64,000 nucleotides of DNA from Candidatus Cloacimonas sp. (GCA_023227825.1 JALOCJ010000005.1:62001-126000), one strand, 5' to 3'. Shown: positions 35,135 to 43,878, counted from the stretch's first letter. Notes: generated by a model not told the origin, from the sequence alone. Made by a program: numbers and translations.

Positions 35135-36434
35135 TTATCCTATCCTTATTTTGATTTTCTTCTTCCTCACTATCTTTACTGTGACGCTTTAACAGCACCA
35201 CACAATCATCAATGGATGCCTTTCCTAAAACGATATCTTCTGCCAGAGCATAACAGGTAGGGCTTCCACAGGCACTGCAATCAAGTCCTGGAAGCATTGT
35301 GAGGATTTCATTTATTTGTTTCATTTTCTGAATTGCTTTTTTGATATCCTTATCCAGTTCCATAATTGGTCTGGGGGCAAGTGGAACTACGGCAAATTCG
35401 CCTTTTTGATAGAGTTCATAAAGTTCACTGGTATCAAAATCGCTTCCCTGACCTTCTTTAATCATTTTTTTAATTCTGCTCATAGCTACGAAAGGATTTT
35501 CCACATTTAAACAACCACCAACACAACCATTGGTACAAGTTCGCAATACTATATAGTCATATTGATCAAGGTAATGATCTTCCACCCGGGAAAGGATTTC
35601 CATCACATTTTCCACTCCGTTTACTGATAAAGTGCGGATATCTTCACAATCAACAAGTTCTGCCTGCACTCCGGAAAGAGCCCAAGTTAAACCTTGGGGA
35701 TATGTTTCAATAGAAGGAGGATTATTTTGCAGTTCTTTTAAGGAGTCCCGTATTTTGCCATAAATCATTCCAATAGAAAAAGCTCCATCCTGAAGATGTT
35801 TATAAGCGCCTTCAGGTTGGTGAACTGCAGTCACATGAGCAATACAAGGGACAATTAAAAAAATGCCTATTTCTTTTTCTTCCAAACCGTATTCTTTGTT
35901 TATTTTATCTCTAAAATACCTGGTTAAAATGCTCATTGGAGCTTCCTGGTGAAAAAGATTCGGCAGTAAAGAAGGATATTTTAGTTGAATTAAACGCACA
36001 ACGGATGGACAATTACTACTTAAAATAGGCCTTTTATCCCGATTTTTTCTGATATAATCACGAATAATGTTAATCATAAAATCCGTTACTGCCGCTTCTT
36101 CTGCCACTTGATCAAAACCGAGATTTAGAACTGCCTGTTTGGCAACTTGATAGCTAATATCTTCCGTAAATTGGCCAAAAAAGGAAGAAGAAATAATAGC
36201 CAGCTTGTATTTGAACTTATGAATTATTTCCAGAGGATCGCTAAGCGGAATTATAGCATGAAAACGACAAACATTTACACAATTGCCACAATCCACACAA
36301 CGGTAAGGATCAATATTTGCCTTGTGGTCTCTAACCCTTATTGCTTCTGTAGGACAAACTCTAACGCAAGCAGTGCAGCCGGTACAATTATCTGCCAAAA
36401 TTTGCAGAGCATGAAAATATTTCGTTTCAGTCAT
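35127..36434 (-). CDS. Sensor-type [FeFe] hydrogenase-like protein
   Basis: The protein has 435 residues. Two [4Fe-4S] sites (CTGCTACVRVCP and CVDCGNCVNVCR) begin the protein. The hydrogenase-like core has SSNCPSV where catalytic enzymes have TSCCP, VPCIAHVTAV where they have MPCxxK, and RTCTNGCVGGCLN at the last loop. The cluster Cys ligands could be kept, but the proton-path Cys and the conserved Lys are not. The C-terminus carries a Fe-S domain (GLDCSACGSPTCYALAEDI, then DDC). It is probably a redox or H2 sensor rather than a turnover enzyme; this is inference from the changed loops and the regulatory neighbours. Confidence 0.8.
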   Translation of the reverse strand: MTETKYFHALQILADNCTGCTACVRVCPTEAIRVRDHKANIDPYRCVDCGNCVNVCRFHAIIPLSDPLEIIHKFKYKLAIISSSFFGQFTEDISYQVAKQAVLNLGFDQVAEEAAVTDFMINIIRDYIRKNRDKRPILSSNCPSVVRLIQLKYPSLLPNLFHQEAPMSILTRYFRDKINKEYGLEEKEIGIFLIVPCIAHVTAVHQPEGAYKHLQDGAFSIGMIYGKIRDSLKELQNNPPSIETYPQGLTWALSGVQAELVDCEDIRTLSVNGVENVMEILSRVEDHYLDQYDYIVLRTCTNGCVGGCLNVENPFVAMSRIKKMIKEGQGSDFDTSELYELYQKGEFAVVPLAPRPIMELDKDIKKAIQKMKQINEILTMLPGLDCSACGSPTCYALAEDIVLGKASIDDCVVLLKRHSKDSEEEENQNKDRIND

Positions 36435-36446
36435 ATCGCTTTTATC

Positions 36447-36965
36447 TTAGAAAAATATTATTATTTCTACTAAGGTGGGAGAATTTAATGCCGATGTTAT
36501 GTGCAATGCATCACTGTTTTTTTGAATATTAGGCAAGCCCAAACCGGCTCCAAAACCTAATTCGCGCACTAAATCATCGGCTGTAGAAAAACCGGGGGTC
36601 ATTGCTTGTTGAATATTACTAATTCCAGGTCCGTTATCCATAAACTGCATATAAATTAGATTATCAAACACATTGCTGATCATTTTTCCACCTTGAGAAT
36701 GAGCAGCAACATTTATTTCTGCCTCATAACCCGCAACTGCAATGCGTCTTAAAATTTCCGAATCTACTCCTAAGCGTTTTAGCAAATTCTTTAATTCCGA
36801 GGAACCCTTTCCGGCAATATTAAAATCCTTTCCTGGAATATCAAGTTCCAAAACTACTTCCGGTTCTCTTTTTTGAGCAAAAAAGTCCTGCACTTTTTCT
36901 TCAAAATCTGGTTTTATATACCAGTATTCGGACATTTCAAATTCGGCAACTGCGGAGTCCTGCAT
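36447..36965 (-). CDS. RsbW-like serine-kinase/anti-sigma ATPase
   Basis: The protein has 172 residues from the ATG at 36965; a GTG at 36980 would add five. GHKL motifs are seen: VAGYEAEINVAAHSQGG (N box), FMDNGPGI (G1) and GFGAGLGLPNIQKNSDAL (G2). The N-terminal ~60 residues carry acidic beta-strand-like sequence. Short ATPases of this sort act as protein serine kinases or anti-sigma factors. It overlaps the DRTGG gene before it by 29 bases. Together they head the island, as in some clostridial hydrogenase clusters. Confidence 0.75.
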   Translation of the reverse strand: MQDSAVAEFEMSEYWYIKPDFEEKVQDFFAQKREPEVVLELDIPGKDFNIAGKGSSELKNLLKRLGVDSEILRRIAVAGYEAEINVAAHSQGGKMISNVFDNLIYMQFMDNGPGISNIQQAMTPGFSTADDLVRELGFGAGLGLPNIQKNSDALHITSALNSPTLVEIIIFF

Positions 36966-37284
36966 TATATAATATCCCACTTGAACGGTATAAAGTCATA
37001 TTAGTCGCAACTAATGGAAGACCTCGTTCTTTTGCCATATCAATAACATCTTGCATTGGTTTTTTACCACGAACGAAAACAATGCCTATTAAATCTATCA
37101 TATCGGCAAGACGGATTACCTGATTATTGGTAAGTCCGGTTAAAAGCAGGGTTGGCTCCTTGGTGCACATCAGAATATCGGAAATTAAATCCGAGGCAAA
37201 GGCACAGGGAACTTCCCGGTTCAAATCAGCTCCTTCGTAAAGAACTTCCGCTTCCAGAAGTTCTACAATATCTCGTAAGGTCAT
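36937..37284 (-). CDS. DRTGG-domain protein, copy 2
   Basis: The protein has 115 residues: MTLRDIVELLEAEVLYEG, CAFASDLISDILMCTKEPTL, VIRLADMIDLIGIVFVRGKK and a final helix. It is paralogous to 34793-35134, but the ligand-facing residues differ. It is the first gene of the hydrogenase island, 35 bases from the proposed promoter. The ribosome site AAGGG lies about 10 bases upstream of the ATG. Confidence 0.75.
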   Translation of the reverse strand: MTLRDIVELLEAEVLYEGADLNREVPCAFASDLISDILMCTKEPTLLLTGLTNNQVIRLADMIDLIGIVFVRGKKPMQDVIDMAKERGLPLVATNMTLYRSSGILYNAGLRSCRI

Positions 37285-37318
37285 TCACTTTTTCCCTTAA
37301 TCTTTTTTTTGTTATTTC

Positions 37319-37347
37319 ATTAAATATAGATATAGAAATTCAGTCAA
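37319..37347 (-). promoter_or_regulatory. Promoter of the hydrogenase island
   Basis: On the minus strand, TTGACT (37347-37342), a 17-base spacer and TTTAAT (37324-37319) precede the first DRTGG gene. All twelve genes run the same way with gaps of at most 30 bases or small overlaps, so one transcript is plausible. Confidence 0.6.
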
Positions 37348-37370
37348 GGGAAAAGTAAGAGGGTAGAGAG

Positions 37371-37481
37371 GTTTTAACTTACAATTTTCACTTTCCCTCC
37401 CAATAATCATTACCCCACCAACTATTACACTTACAACCGAGCAATTACTGGTTCATAAATTAAAAAATTGTAAGTTAAAAC
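37371..37481. repeat. Mini-element with perfect 18-bp inverted ends
   Basis: GTTTTAACTTACAATTTT (37371-37388) is the exact reverse complement of 37464-37481. The 75 bases between them hold no gene. A partial relative lies at 26612-26685. Inverted ends plus dispersal fit a MITE-like element, or a structured intergenic repeat. Confidence 0.6.
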
Positions 37482-37515
37482 AAAATATATTGTCGCTTCC
37501 CCCTATATTTTAATG

Positions 37516-37544
37516 TTGTTTATTGTGCCCAAACGCATTATTAT
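37516..37544 (+). promoter_or_regulatory. Putative promoter of the UPF0173 gene
   Basis: TTGTTT (37516-37521), a 17-base spacer and TATTAT (37539-37544) lie 30 bases upstream of the ATG, with AAAGGAGGAG just before the start. Confidence 0.5.
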
Positions 37545-37574
37545 ATCTTTAGCGCAAACAAAAGGAGGAGAAAA

Positions 37575-38255
37575 ATGAAGCTTCAATATTTGGGACATTC
37601 GGCTTTTCTGTTTTCAGATAGCCAAAATCGTACAATCCTTATAGACCCTTTTTTAACAGGTAATCCCCTGGCACCTGTAAAAGCCAGTCAAGTGAAAGCG
37701 GATTATATCATTCTTACTCATGCTCATTCCGATCATATAGGTGATGCATTAACCATAGCAGATAAGCGAAAAACTACAATTATCTGTGTTGTAGAGCTTG
37801 CTTCCATAATTTCCAAAAATGGCTATAATACTCATCCTCTACAAATAGGAGGTGCTTTTCAATTTCCTTTCGGTAAAGTAAAAATGGTTACCGCTTTTCA
37901 TGGTTCTGCAACCTCTAACGGTCTTTATGCCGGTTTAGCTGCGGGAGTAGTTTTCAAATTGGACCATAAAACCATTTATCATTGTGGTGATACAGGCATT
38001 TTTGGAGATATGAAATTGATTGGAGAGATTGATAAAATTGATGTTCTCCTGATTCCTATAGGTGGCAATTATACAATGGATATTGATGATGCTGTGCGTG
38101 CCGTCAGTTTGATTCAGCCGGAATTGGCTATTCCTATGCACTATAATACTTTTGATTTAATTAGAGCTAATCCGCAGGAATTCGTGGATAAAATTACTGC
38201 TAACGGTTTTGCAGGAAAGGTGTTAAAGCCAGGAGAAGAACTCCAGTTTTCCTAA
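37575..38255 (+). CDS. UPF0173 metal-dependent hydrolase
   Basis: The protein has 226 residues with the metallo-beta-lactamase fold. THAHSDHIGD provides the metal ligands His49, His51, Asp53 and His54. Others are in TAFHG (near 115), YHCGDTGIFGDM (near 136) and the C-terminal PMHYNTF. The short length and the start MKLQYLGHSAF are the UPF0173/YtkL hallmark. Its substrate is unknown. A strong ribosome site (AAAGGAGGAG) precedes it. Confidence 0.88.
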   Translation: MKLQYLGHSAFLFSDSQNRTILIDPFLTGNPLAPVKASQVKADYIILTHAHSDHIGDALTIADKRKTTIICVVELASIISKNGYNTHPLQIGGAFQFPFGKVKMVTAFHGSATSNGLYAGLAAGVVFKLDHKTIYHCGDTGIFGDMKLIGEIDKIDVLLIPIGGNYTMDIDDAVRAVSLIQPELAIPMHYNTFDLIRANPQEFVDKITANGFAGKVLKPGEELQFS

Positions 38256-38859
38256 TTGTTTTACTGTGTGAAGACAAAAACAGGATGACAAATTCCGAGG
38301 GGGTAAAAGAAACTGAGTTTTTTGTATAATAATCCGCCAACCCTTTTAGCAATGGGGAATTTATTTAATACATTTTAATTATATCTAACTAAAAACACTT
38401 CTTCCTTAATAGCATTGCTTACCCATTGCTTACCCATTACGGATGGCATTAGTAATGGGTAAGCAATGCTTCAGTAATGCTATTGGATGAAAGAGAATAG
38501 AAATAATAGTAAACATTATTTCTCCTCTCTTTAATCATATATTGTAGTAAAAATTCTGTAGGCATTACAGTTAGATAACGACGGTTTGTTTTAGCCCAAA
38601 TAATGCGGTTTGTTTGAAAGCCCGAAGGCAATTTCCCTTTCATTTTTTTCCAATCCATTATTGGAGTTTAACATTACAATTTTGGGCTTTGATAAATATG
38701 CTTTATCTTGGTGGATGAGGACTTCAACCTTCCGAGTAGTTTTCCTTTTTTCCTTGACAATTCTTTATCCTTGGTAAATAAAGAAAAAAAGTTAATAAGA
38801 CCCTTTTTTATCAGACATAAGCTTTTGCTAAATGATGAATTAGATAAAAGGAGTAAACA
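38256..38859. other. Intergenic stretch with a long hairpin
   Basis: These 604 bases hold no gene I can support. The 69-residue minus-strand frame at 38449-38658 shows no family and runs into the hairpin. A TTGACA at 38754-38759 upstream of the lipoprotein gene lacks a good -10. Confidence 0.5.
38408..38484. repeat. 33-bp-arm inverted repeat
   Basis: The arms 38408-38440 and 38452-38484 pair over the outer 9 bases (AATAGCATT) and the inner 17 bases (CATTGCTTACCCATTAC). A 7-base mismatched stretch lies between, and the loop is 11 bases. The left arm contains two copies of TTGCTTACCCATT, one of which is unpaired. There is no T tract, so it is not a clear terminator. Confidence 0.7.
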
Positions 38860-39657
38860 ATGAAAAAAACGGTTTGGTTAATTATTGCCATCGTAATTTT
38901 GATGGGTCTGGTTGGCTGTAAAAAAAAGGAAGAAAAATTACCCAGCCAGGAAACAGCATCCGCTATCACAACTTATGCCCCTCTCCCTTCATTTAAAGAG
39001 GTTTTTAGAGTTCTGGATCAACTTCAGGCAAAAGACATTTCAGCTGCCGTTCCTGCTGATCTTTATAAAACCAAGCAAGAAGAGGTTCGTAACGCTTTTT
39101 CCTTAGGTTTACTAACGGCAGATGCTACTTTAGCTGCTAAAGGTCATAATAAAAAGCGCCTGAGTCAGATTTCTTCCAGGATGATGGATTTAACCACTCT
39201 TCTGGGTTTGGAGGAAGAAGTAAATCAAATGAGTGCCGAACTGAAAAATTTGCTTGAAAAAGAACAATGGACTGAACTGGAAACCGCTTTGGATAATCAC
39301 AAGAAAAAAGTGGAAGATAAGCTCTGGGAAATGGAAAGTTTTGATAACTACACTTTGATGCTTCTCGGCGGTTGGATTGAAGCTACCAATCGCGTTGCCT
39401 GGCTTATAAAACAGGATTACTCTGCAGAAAAAACCAAGGTATTGAATCAAAAAGGCACATTCAACAGCTTAATCGGCAATTTGAAAAATATCAAAGCAGA
39501 ACATATTACCAGTCAACCCGAATTTCAAGAGGTTTTAGGTTTGATGGAACAGCTTAAAGCGGTTATTGATGCCGATAAAGAAAAGACATATACTCCGGAA
39601 CAGCTGGATCAAATAATTTCGCTGACTAATCAGATTAAAGAGACCTTTAAAAAGTAA
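38860..39657 (+). CDS. Helical lipoprotein of unknown function
   Basis: The protein has 265 residues. The lipobox LVGC puts the lipidated Cys at residue 20, followed by a lysine-rich start (KKKEEK). The mature part is almost all amphipathic helix, with EVNQMSAELKNLLEKEQWTEL as an example and regular Leu spacing. I do not recognise the family. It may be functionally tied to the membrane operon that starts 191 bases downstream, but a hairpin lies between them. Confidence 0.6.
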   Translation: MKKTVWLIIAIVILMGLVGCKKKEEKLPSQETASAITTYAPLPSFKEVFRVLDQLQAKDISAAVPADLYKTKQEEVRNAFSLGLLTADATLAAKGHNKKRLSQISSRMMDLTTLLGLEEEVNQMSAELKNLLEKEQWTELETALDNHKKKVEDKLWEMESFDNYTLMLLGGWIEATNRVAWLIKQDYSAEKTKVLNQKGTFNSLIGNLKNIKAEHITSQPEFQEVLGLMEQLKAVIDADKEKTYTPEQLDQIISLTNQIKETFKK

Positions 39658-39682
39658 TTTCTGCTATTATTATGTTACAATC

Positions 39683-39733
39683 AGGTTGGGAAAAAGCAAG
39701 ATTTAAGGATTGCTGATATTACTTTCCCAACCT
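39683..39733 (+). terminator. Branched hairpin between the lipoprotein and DUF6754 genes
   Basis: AGGTTGGGAAA (39683-39693) pairs with TTTCCCAACCT (39723-39733). An inner AGCAA/TTGCT stem lies within. Only a weak T run (TTATTAT) follows, so it is a partial terminator or processing site. Confidence 0.45.
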
Positions 39734-39848
39734 TATTATCTATGGCTGTTCTATTGAATTCTGATGGAACAGATACAGAATAATGGATTTTTTTGAACTT
39801 TGTGGCAAATTGTGGTTTGCCATCCTGCAAAAAACTAAAAGGAAGATA

Positions 39849-40949
39849 ATGAAAAAAGTAATACTAATTTCGGGTATTCTATTCTTTTCCACCCTGTTAT
39901 TTGCCCAATCCACCTTTTTTTGGATTGAAGATGTTCCCTGGGATGATGGAAAGGCGCTAAACATTAAAGCAAATGTTCCTGCCGATACTGTCTATCTGCA
40001 AAAAGCTTTGGAAGATGGAACCTGGGAAACAATTTACACTGGTAAAGGAAGGTCTCTTTCCTTTACGCAAAATGAACTTAATCCTGATATTAAATACAGA
40101 TACCGTTTGCTGGTTCCGCGTCCTGCATTTAATGATACCATATTTTTTATGGCAGAAGCTCAACCAAAGGAACAATGGTTCTATCTGCACAAGCTTTCCT
40201 ATCTTTTAATTCTGCTTGCTGTTTCCATTGCCATTATCTATTATGTTCAAAATGCTCGCAAAGGAAAGGACTATTATATTCGCAGAATTAGCGGTCTGGA
40301 TTGTATTGAGGATTCCATTGGCAGGGCTACGGAAAAGGGAAAACCCATTCTTTTTGTTCCCGGAATTATGGATTTGGATGATATTCAAACCATATCCAGT
40401 TTAACCATCTTAAGCCATTTAGCTCATAAAGCGGCGGAATATGATACGGAAATAATTGTTCCCTGCAGGTTTTCTATGGTTTTATCCGCTGCCAGAGAAG
40501 TAGTAAAAGAAGCATATATCAAAGCCGAAAAGCCCGATGCTTACAATCAGGATAGGATTTTTTACTTAACCGATGACCAATTTGGTTATGTAGCAGGAAT
40601 TGATGGAATTATGGTACGCGAACAGCCAGCAGCTAATTTTTTCCTCGGAAGTTTTTATGCCGAATCCTTAATTTTAGCCGAAACCGGTTTTAGTACAGGC
40701 GCAATTCAAACAGCTGGAACCGCTCAGGCAAGTCAATTACCCTTTTTTGTGGTTTCTTGTGATTACACTTTGATTGGAGAAGAACTTTTTGCCGCTTCCG
40801 CTTATCTTTCGCGTGATCCGCAACAGCTGGGTTCTTTAAAGGGTCATGATTTCGGTAAACTTTTAGTAATTCTATTAATTATAGCTGGAGTAATAACAGA
40901 AATGTCTGGCTGGCATTGGTTTAAAGCATTTTTTGAGGGGGCACAATGA
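39849..40949 (+). CDS. DUF6754-like membrane protein
   Basis: The protein has 366 residues from the ATG at 39849 (an AAAGGAAG site lies upstream). A signal peptide (1-20, FSTLLFAQ) leads a short beta-rich domain (residues 25-105), one membrane helix (LSYLLILLAVSIAIIYYV, ~115-132), and a cytoplasmic domain with GKPILFVPGIMDLDDIQTI, VPCRFSMVLSAAREVV and SCDYTLIGEELFAASAYLS. A second helix lies near the C-terminus. I take this as the DUF6754 family. It begins a four-gene set with 4-base overlaps. Confidence 0.6.
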   Translation: MKKVILISGILFFSTLLFAQSTFFWIEDVPWDDGKALNIKANVPADTVYLQKALEDGTWETIYTGKGRSLSFTQNELNPDIKYRYRLLVPRPAFNDTIFFMAEAQPKEQWFYLHKLSYLLILLAVSIAIIYYVQNARKGKDYYIRRISGLDCIEDSIGRATEKGKPILFVPGIMDLDDIQTISSLTILSHLAHKAAEYDTEIIVPCRFSMVLSAAREVVKEAYIKAEKPDAYNQDRIFYLTDDQFGYVAGIDGIMVREQPAANFFLGSFYAESLILAETGFSTGAIQTAGTAQASQLPFFVVSCDYTLIGEELFAASAYLSRDPQQLGSLKGHDFGKLLVILLIIAGVITEMSGWHWFKAFFEGAQ

Positions 40950-41644
40950 AGTATAAAATCCCCCTTGTCTTTGCCTTCGTATGTGGAATTCTGGTAGTTA
41001 TTTCGGAATTTATTCCCCACCGTCCTTTCAATATGCTGATTACCACTTTGCAGGATTGGTTTATGATTATTTCCGGTTTTGCCATTCTTTTAGGGCAAAT
41101 CAGTTTGTTTCAGGCAAACATTAAAAAAATCAAAGAAAAAAACAAGGACTGGCCCTTTTACCTCGCGGGTCTGATTAGTTTTACTGTAATGTTAATTTTT
41201 GGCTTGCTGTGGGGAACTCAGGAATATAGAGGAATTTTTGGTCAAGGAGAAAAAATCCAGGCAACGGTAGGAATGAAACCCTTTGATTATCTGTTTGCCA
41301 ATGCTTTTATGCCACTATCGTCAACAATGTTTTCCCTGCTGGCATTTTTTATTGCTTCAGCTGCTTATCGTGCTTTTATTATTCGTAGTTTTGAATCCAA
41401 TCTATTAATGATTACGGCTGTAATAGTAATGTTAGGAAGAACCAGTTTTGGAGGAATGCTTACTTCCTGGCTTCCAGAAGGGCTTAAATTTTTACATCTG
41501 CCCAATTTGAGCGATTTTATTATGGAATTTCCCAATTCTGCAGCTCAAAGGGCAATTCTGATTAGCGCTGCTTTAGGAATAATAGGAAGCAGTTTAAGGA
41601 TTATTCTTGGTATTGAAAGATCCTATCTGGGAGGCGAAAAATGA
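40946..41644 (+). CDS. Polytopic membrane protein (DUF6754-linked)
   Basis: The protein has 232 residues and about six membrane helices, with a short basic loop (NIKKIKEKNKDW) after the second. I know no motif in it. It overlaps both neighbours by 4 bases (ATGA), so it probably forms a complex with them. Confidence 0.6.
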   Translation: MKYKIPLVFAFVCGILVVISEFIPHRPFNMLITTLQDWFMIISGFAILLGQISLFQANIKKIKEKNKDWPFYLAGLISFTVMLIFGLLWGTQEYRGIFGQGEKIQATVGMKPFDYLFANAFMPLSSTMFSLLAFFIASAAYRAFIIRSFESNLLMITAVIVMLGRTSFGGMLTSWLPEGLKFLHLPNLSDFIMEFPNSAAQRAILISAALGIIGSSLRIILGIERSYLGGEK

Positions 41645-42471
41645 GCGCTAATAAAAATACCCAAACCGAACGCAGAATAATCTATTTAGTCCTTTTAGTT
41701 GCAGTTGCTCTACCCCTTATTTTTCCTATCGGCTGGAAAACAGAGGTCTCCAGCTACACAAAAATGGCTTGGGAATTGATAGAAAATACCCCCGATTCGT
41801 CTGTTGTCCTCTTTTCCTTTGATTACGATCCTTCTACGATAACGGAAATTCAACCAATGGCAGAAGCAATGCTGGAACATTCTTTTTCCCGCAATCAAAA
41901 AATTATTGCTGTGGCTCTTTGGCCTCAAGGTGTGCAAATGGCAGACCAGGCATTTACTGTAGCCCTTAAAAAATATCCTGAGAAAAAATATGGTGTGGAT
42001 TATGTTAATTTGGGCTACAAAGTTGCAGGCATTGTTGCTATTCAAGCAATGGGAAAATCAATGCAAGAGGTTTTTCCCTCCGATCAAAGCGGGACAAAAT
42101 ATGAAAATATTCCAATGCTGAAAAAGGTTAAAACCCTGAAAGATGTTGCCTATATTTGTTCCCTTTCCAGTGGAACTCCAGGAATTAAAGAATGGGTTAT
42201 GGCTGCCCGCGATCCTTTAGGAACTCCTGTTACAGGCGGAACTACAGCAGTTAGCGCTCCTGGTTTATTACCTTATGTAAATAGCCAGAAACAACTTTAC
42301 GGCTTGCTGGGTGGACTTAAAGCTGCCTCAGAATATGAAACCCTGATCAATAAAATTGGCAGCGCTACTATCAAAATGGATGCACAGTCCATTGCTCATC
42401 TGCTGATTTTAGTTTTCATCATTATCGGAAATATAAAAGCTTTCTATAGCAGAAAAAGGGGTGCACAATGA
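41641..42471 (+). CDS. Membrane protein with large extracytoplasmic domain (DUF6754-linked)
   Basis: The protein has 276 residues. One helix near the N-terminus (IIYLVLLVAVALPLIF) and one near the C-terminus (IAHLLILVFIIIGNIKAF) bracket ~220 residues of mixed alpha/beta sequence. That part includes VVLFSFDYDPSTITEI and VDYVNLGYKVAGIVAI. It probably faces the periplasm. The family is unknown to me. Confidence 0.6.
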   Translation: MSANKNTQTERRIIYLVLLVAVALPLIFPIGWKTEVSSYTKMAWELIENTPDSSVVLFSFDYDPSTITEIQPMAEAMLEHSFSRNQKIIAVALWPQGVQMADQAFTVALKKYPEKKYGVDYVNLGYKVAGIVAIQAMGKSMQEVFPSDQSGTKYENIPMLKKVKTLKDVAYICSLSSGTPGIKEWVMAARDPLGTPVTGGTTAVSAPGLLPYVNSQKQLYGLLGGLKAASEYETLINKIGSATIKMDAQSIAHLLILVFIIIGNIKAFYSRKRGAQ

Positions 42472-43106
42472 GCGGATTTATGACTACCTTCGGACTTTGG
42501 CTATCAGTATTCTTCACTTTAAGCATCTTCAGCTTTCTCTATAAGGATAATCCTTTCTATAAACTCTCCGAACAAATTTTCGTAGGTCTTTCCGCTGCCT
42601 ACTGGTTGGTCTATTTATATTATAGCGTTATGGTTCCCAATCTGTTCAATAAACTCTTTACCGATTTTAAGGGAAACCTGATTTTGCTTATTCCTACCGC
42701 TTTGGGTTTGATGATGCTGCTGCGCTTAATTCCAAAAGCGCAATGGCTTAGCCGTTATCCCATTGCAATTATGATTGGCACTTCTGCCGGCATTAATATG
42801 GTACGCTATGCTAAGACAGACCTTTTGGGACAAATCAGCGCTACAATGATCAATCCCTTTGCTTCCGATAATGTTATAACTGTAATCGGTAATATACTTT
42901 TGATTGTAGGAACCATCTGCGGTGTTTATTTCTTCTATTTCAGCAAAAAACAGGAAGGCATCAGAGCTGTTCCTTCCAAACTGGGAATCTGGTTTTTGAT
43001 GATTAGTTTTGGCGCTTCTTTTGGCTATACGGTTATGGCTCGTATCTCTTTATTGATAGGACGGCTGGAATTTTTGCTGAAGGATTGGCTGCACATCATT
43101 AAGTGA
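42468..43106 (+). CDS. Polytopic membrane protein (DUF6754-linked, last gene)
   Basis: The protein has 212 residues and about six membrane helices. The N-terminal LSVFFTLSIFSFLYKDNPFYKLSEQIFVGLSAAYWLV has a conserved-looking cytoplasmic turn. It overlaps the previous gene by 4 bases. The aldolase gene follows after 9 bases. Confidence 0.6.
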   Translation: MSGFMTTFGLWLSVFFTLSIFSFLYKDNPFYKLSEQIFVGLSAAYWLVYLYYSVMVPNLFNKLFTDFKGNLILLIPTALGLMMLLRLIPKAQWLSRYPIAIMIGTSAGINMVRYAKTDLLGQISATMINPFASDNVITVIGNILLIVGTICGVYFFYFSKKQEGIRAVPSKLGIWFLMISFGASFGYTVMARISLLIGRLEFLLKDWLHIIK

Positions 43107-43115
43107 AGCAGTGAA

Positions 43116-43856
43116 ATGACCAAAAATAAAGATTCAGCAATGCTATTTAATGATGTTTTTAACAATGTTCTACCCTTCAGAAATCTGATAATGCGTCTAA
43201 GCAAAATCGCTAAAGTTATCCATCAACAAGGTTGGGCTGAAGCTAATGCCGGAAATATTTCTATCCGTATATCCAATTTGCTGCTACCCTTTATCAGGAC
43301 AAACAGTTGGGAAAATTCCTATCCATATCAGGATTGGTTCCTTGTTTCCAGAACTGGCAGCCGTTTTCGGGATTTTAGTGATGAACCGGAGAACTGTTTA
43401 ATGATAATCGGTATTGATAAAGAAGAACATTACTTTCCTGATACTGCCAAACCTACTTCCGAATGGCTCTGTCACCGTAAACTGCAAGAAATGAATAAAA
43501 ATACTAATGTATCTTGTCTTCTGCACACTCATCCCACGGAAGTTATCGCTCTTTCCCATACCTCCGTTTTTCAGAATAATAAGCAATATCCCCAACGCCT
43601 GAATGAATACTTATTTGAGGCACTTCCGGAAATACAATTATTCCTTCCCCAAGGAATTGCTGTGGCTGATTATGCTCCTCCCGGAACTTTAGAATTAGCA
43701 GAAAAAAGCTGTGAATCCATCCAAGATAAACAGGCACTTATCTGGGAAAAACATGGTCTCCTCGTTCTGGCTGAAAACATAGATATTGCCTTAGACCTTA
43801 CCGAAGTAATCAATAAAGCTGCAAAACTGTGGCTGCTAAAAGGTCTGAAGAATTGA
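43116..43856 (+). CDS. Class II aldolase/adducin family protein
   Basis: The protein has 246 residues and resembles rhamnulose-1-phosphate aldolase. GWAEANAGNISIRI (39-52), KPTSEWLCHRKLQ with Glu116 as the likely catalytic residue, LLHTHPTEVIALSH with metal ligands His137 and His139, and IWEKHGLLVLAENI with the third His. The substrate would be a sugar phosphate that is split to dihydroxyacetone phosphate and an aldehyde. No other rhamnose genes are in the window, so the exact sugar is unknown. Confidence 0.82.
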   Translation: MTKNKDSAMLFNDVFNNVLPFRNLIMRLSKIAKVIHQQGWAEANAGNISIRISNLLLPFIRTNSWENSYPYQDWFLVSRTGSRFRDFSDEPENCLMIIGIDKEEHYFPDTAKPTSEWLCHRKLQEMNKNTNVSCLLHTHPTEVIALSHTSVFQNNKQYPQRLNEYLFEALPEIQLFLPQGIAVADYAPPGTLELAEKSCESIQDKQALIWEKHGLLVLAENIDIALDLTEVINKAAKLWLLKGLKN

Positions 43857-43878
43857 AGTTAATGAAAAAGGAGAAAAA

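Noticed and set aside
38449..38658. A 69-residue minus-strand frame (MDWKKMKGKLPSG...)
   Set aside because: It matches no family that I recognise and its 3' end lies in a hairpin arm. No ribosome site is evident.
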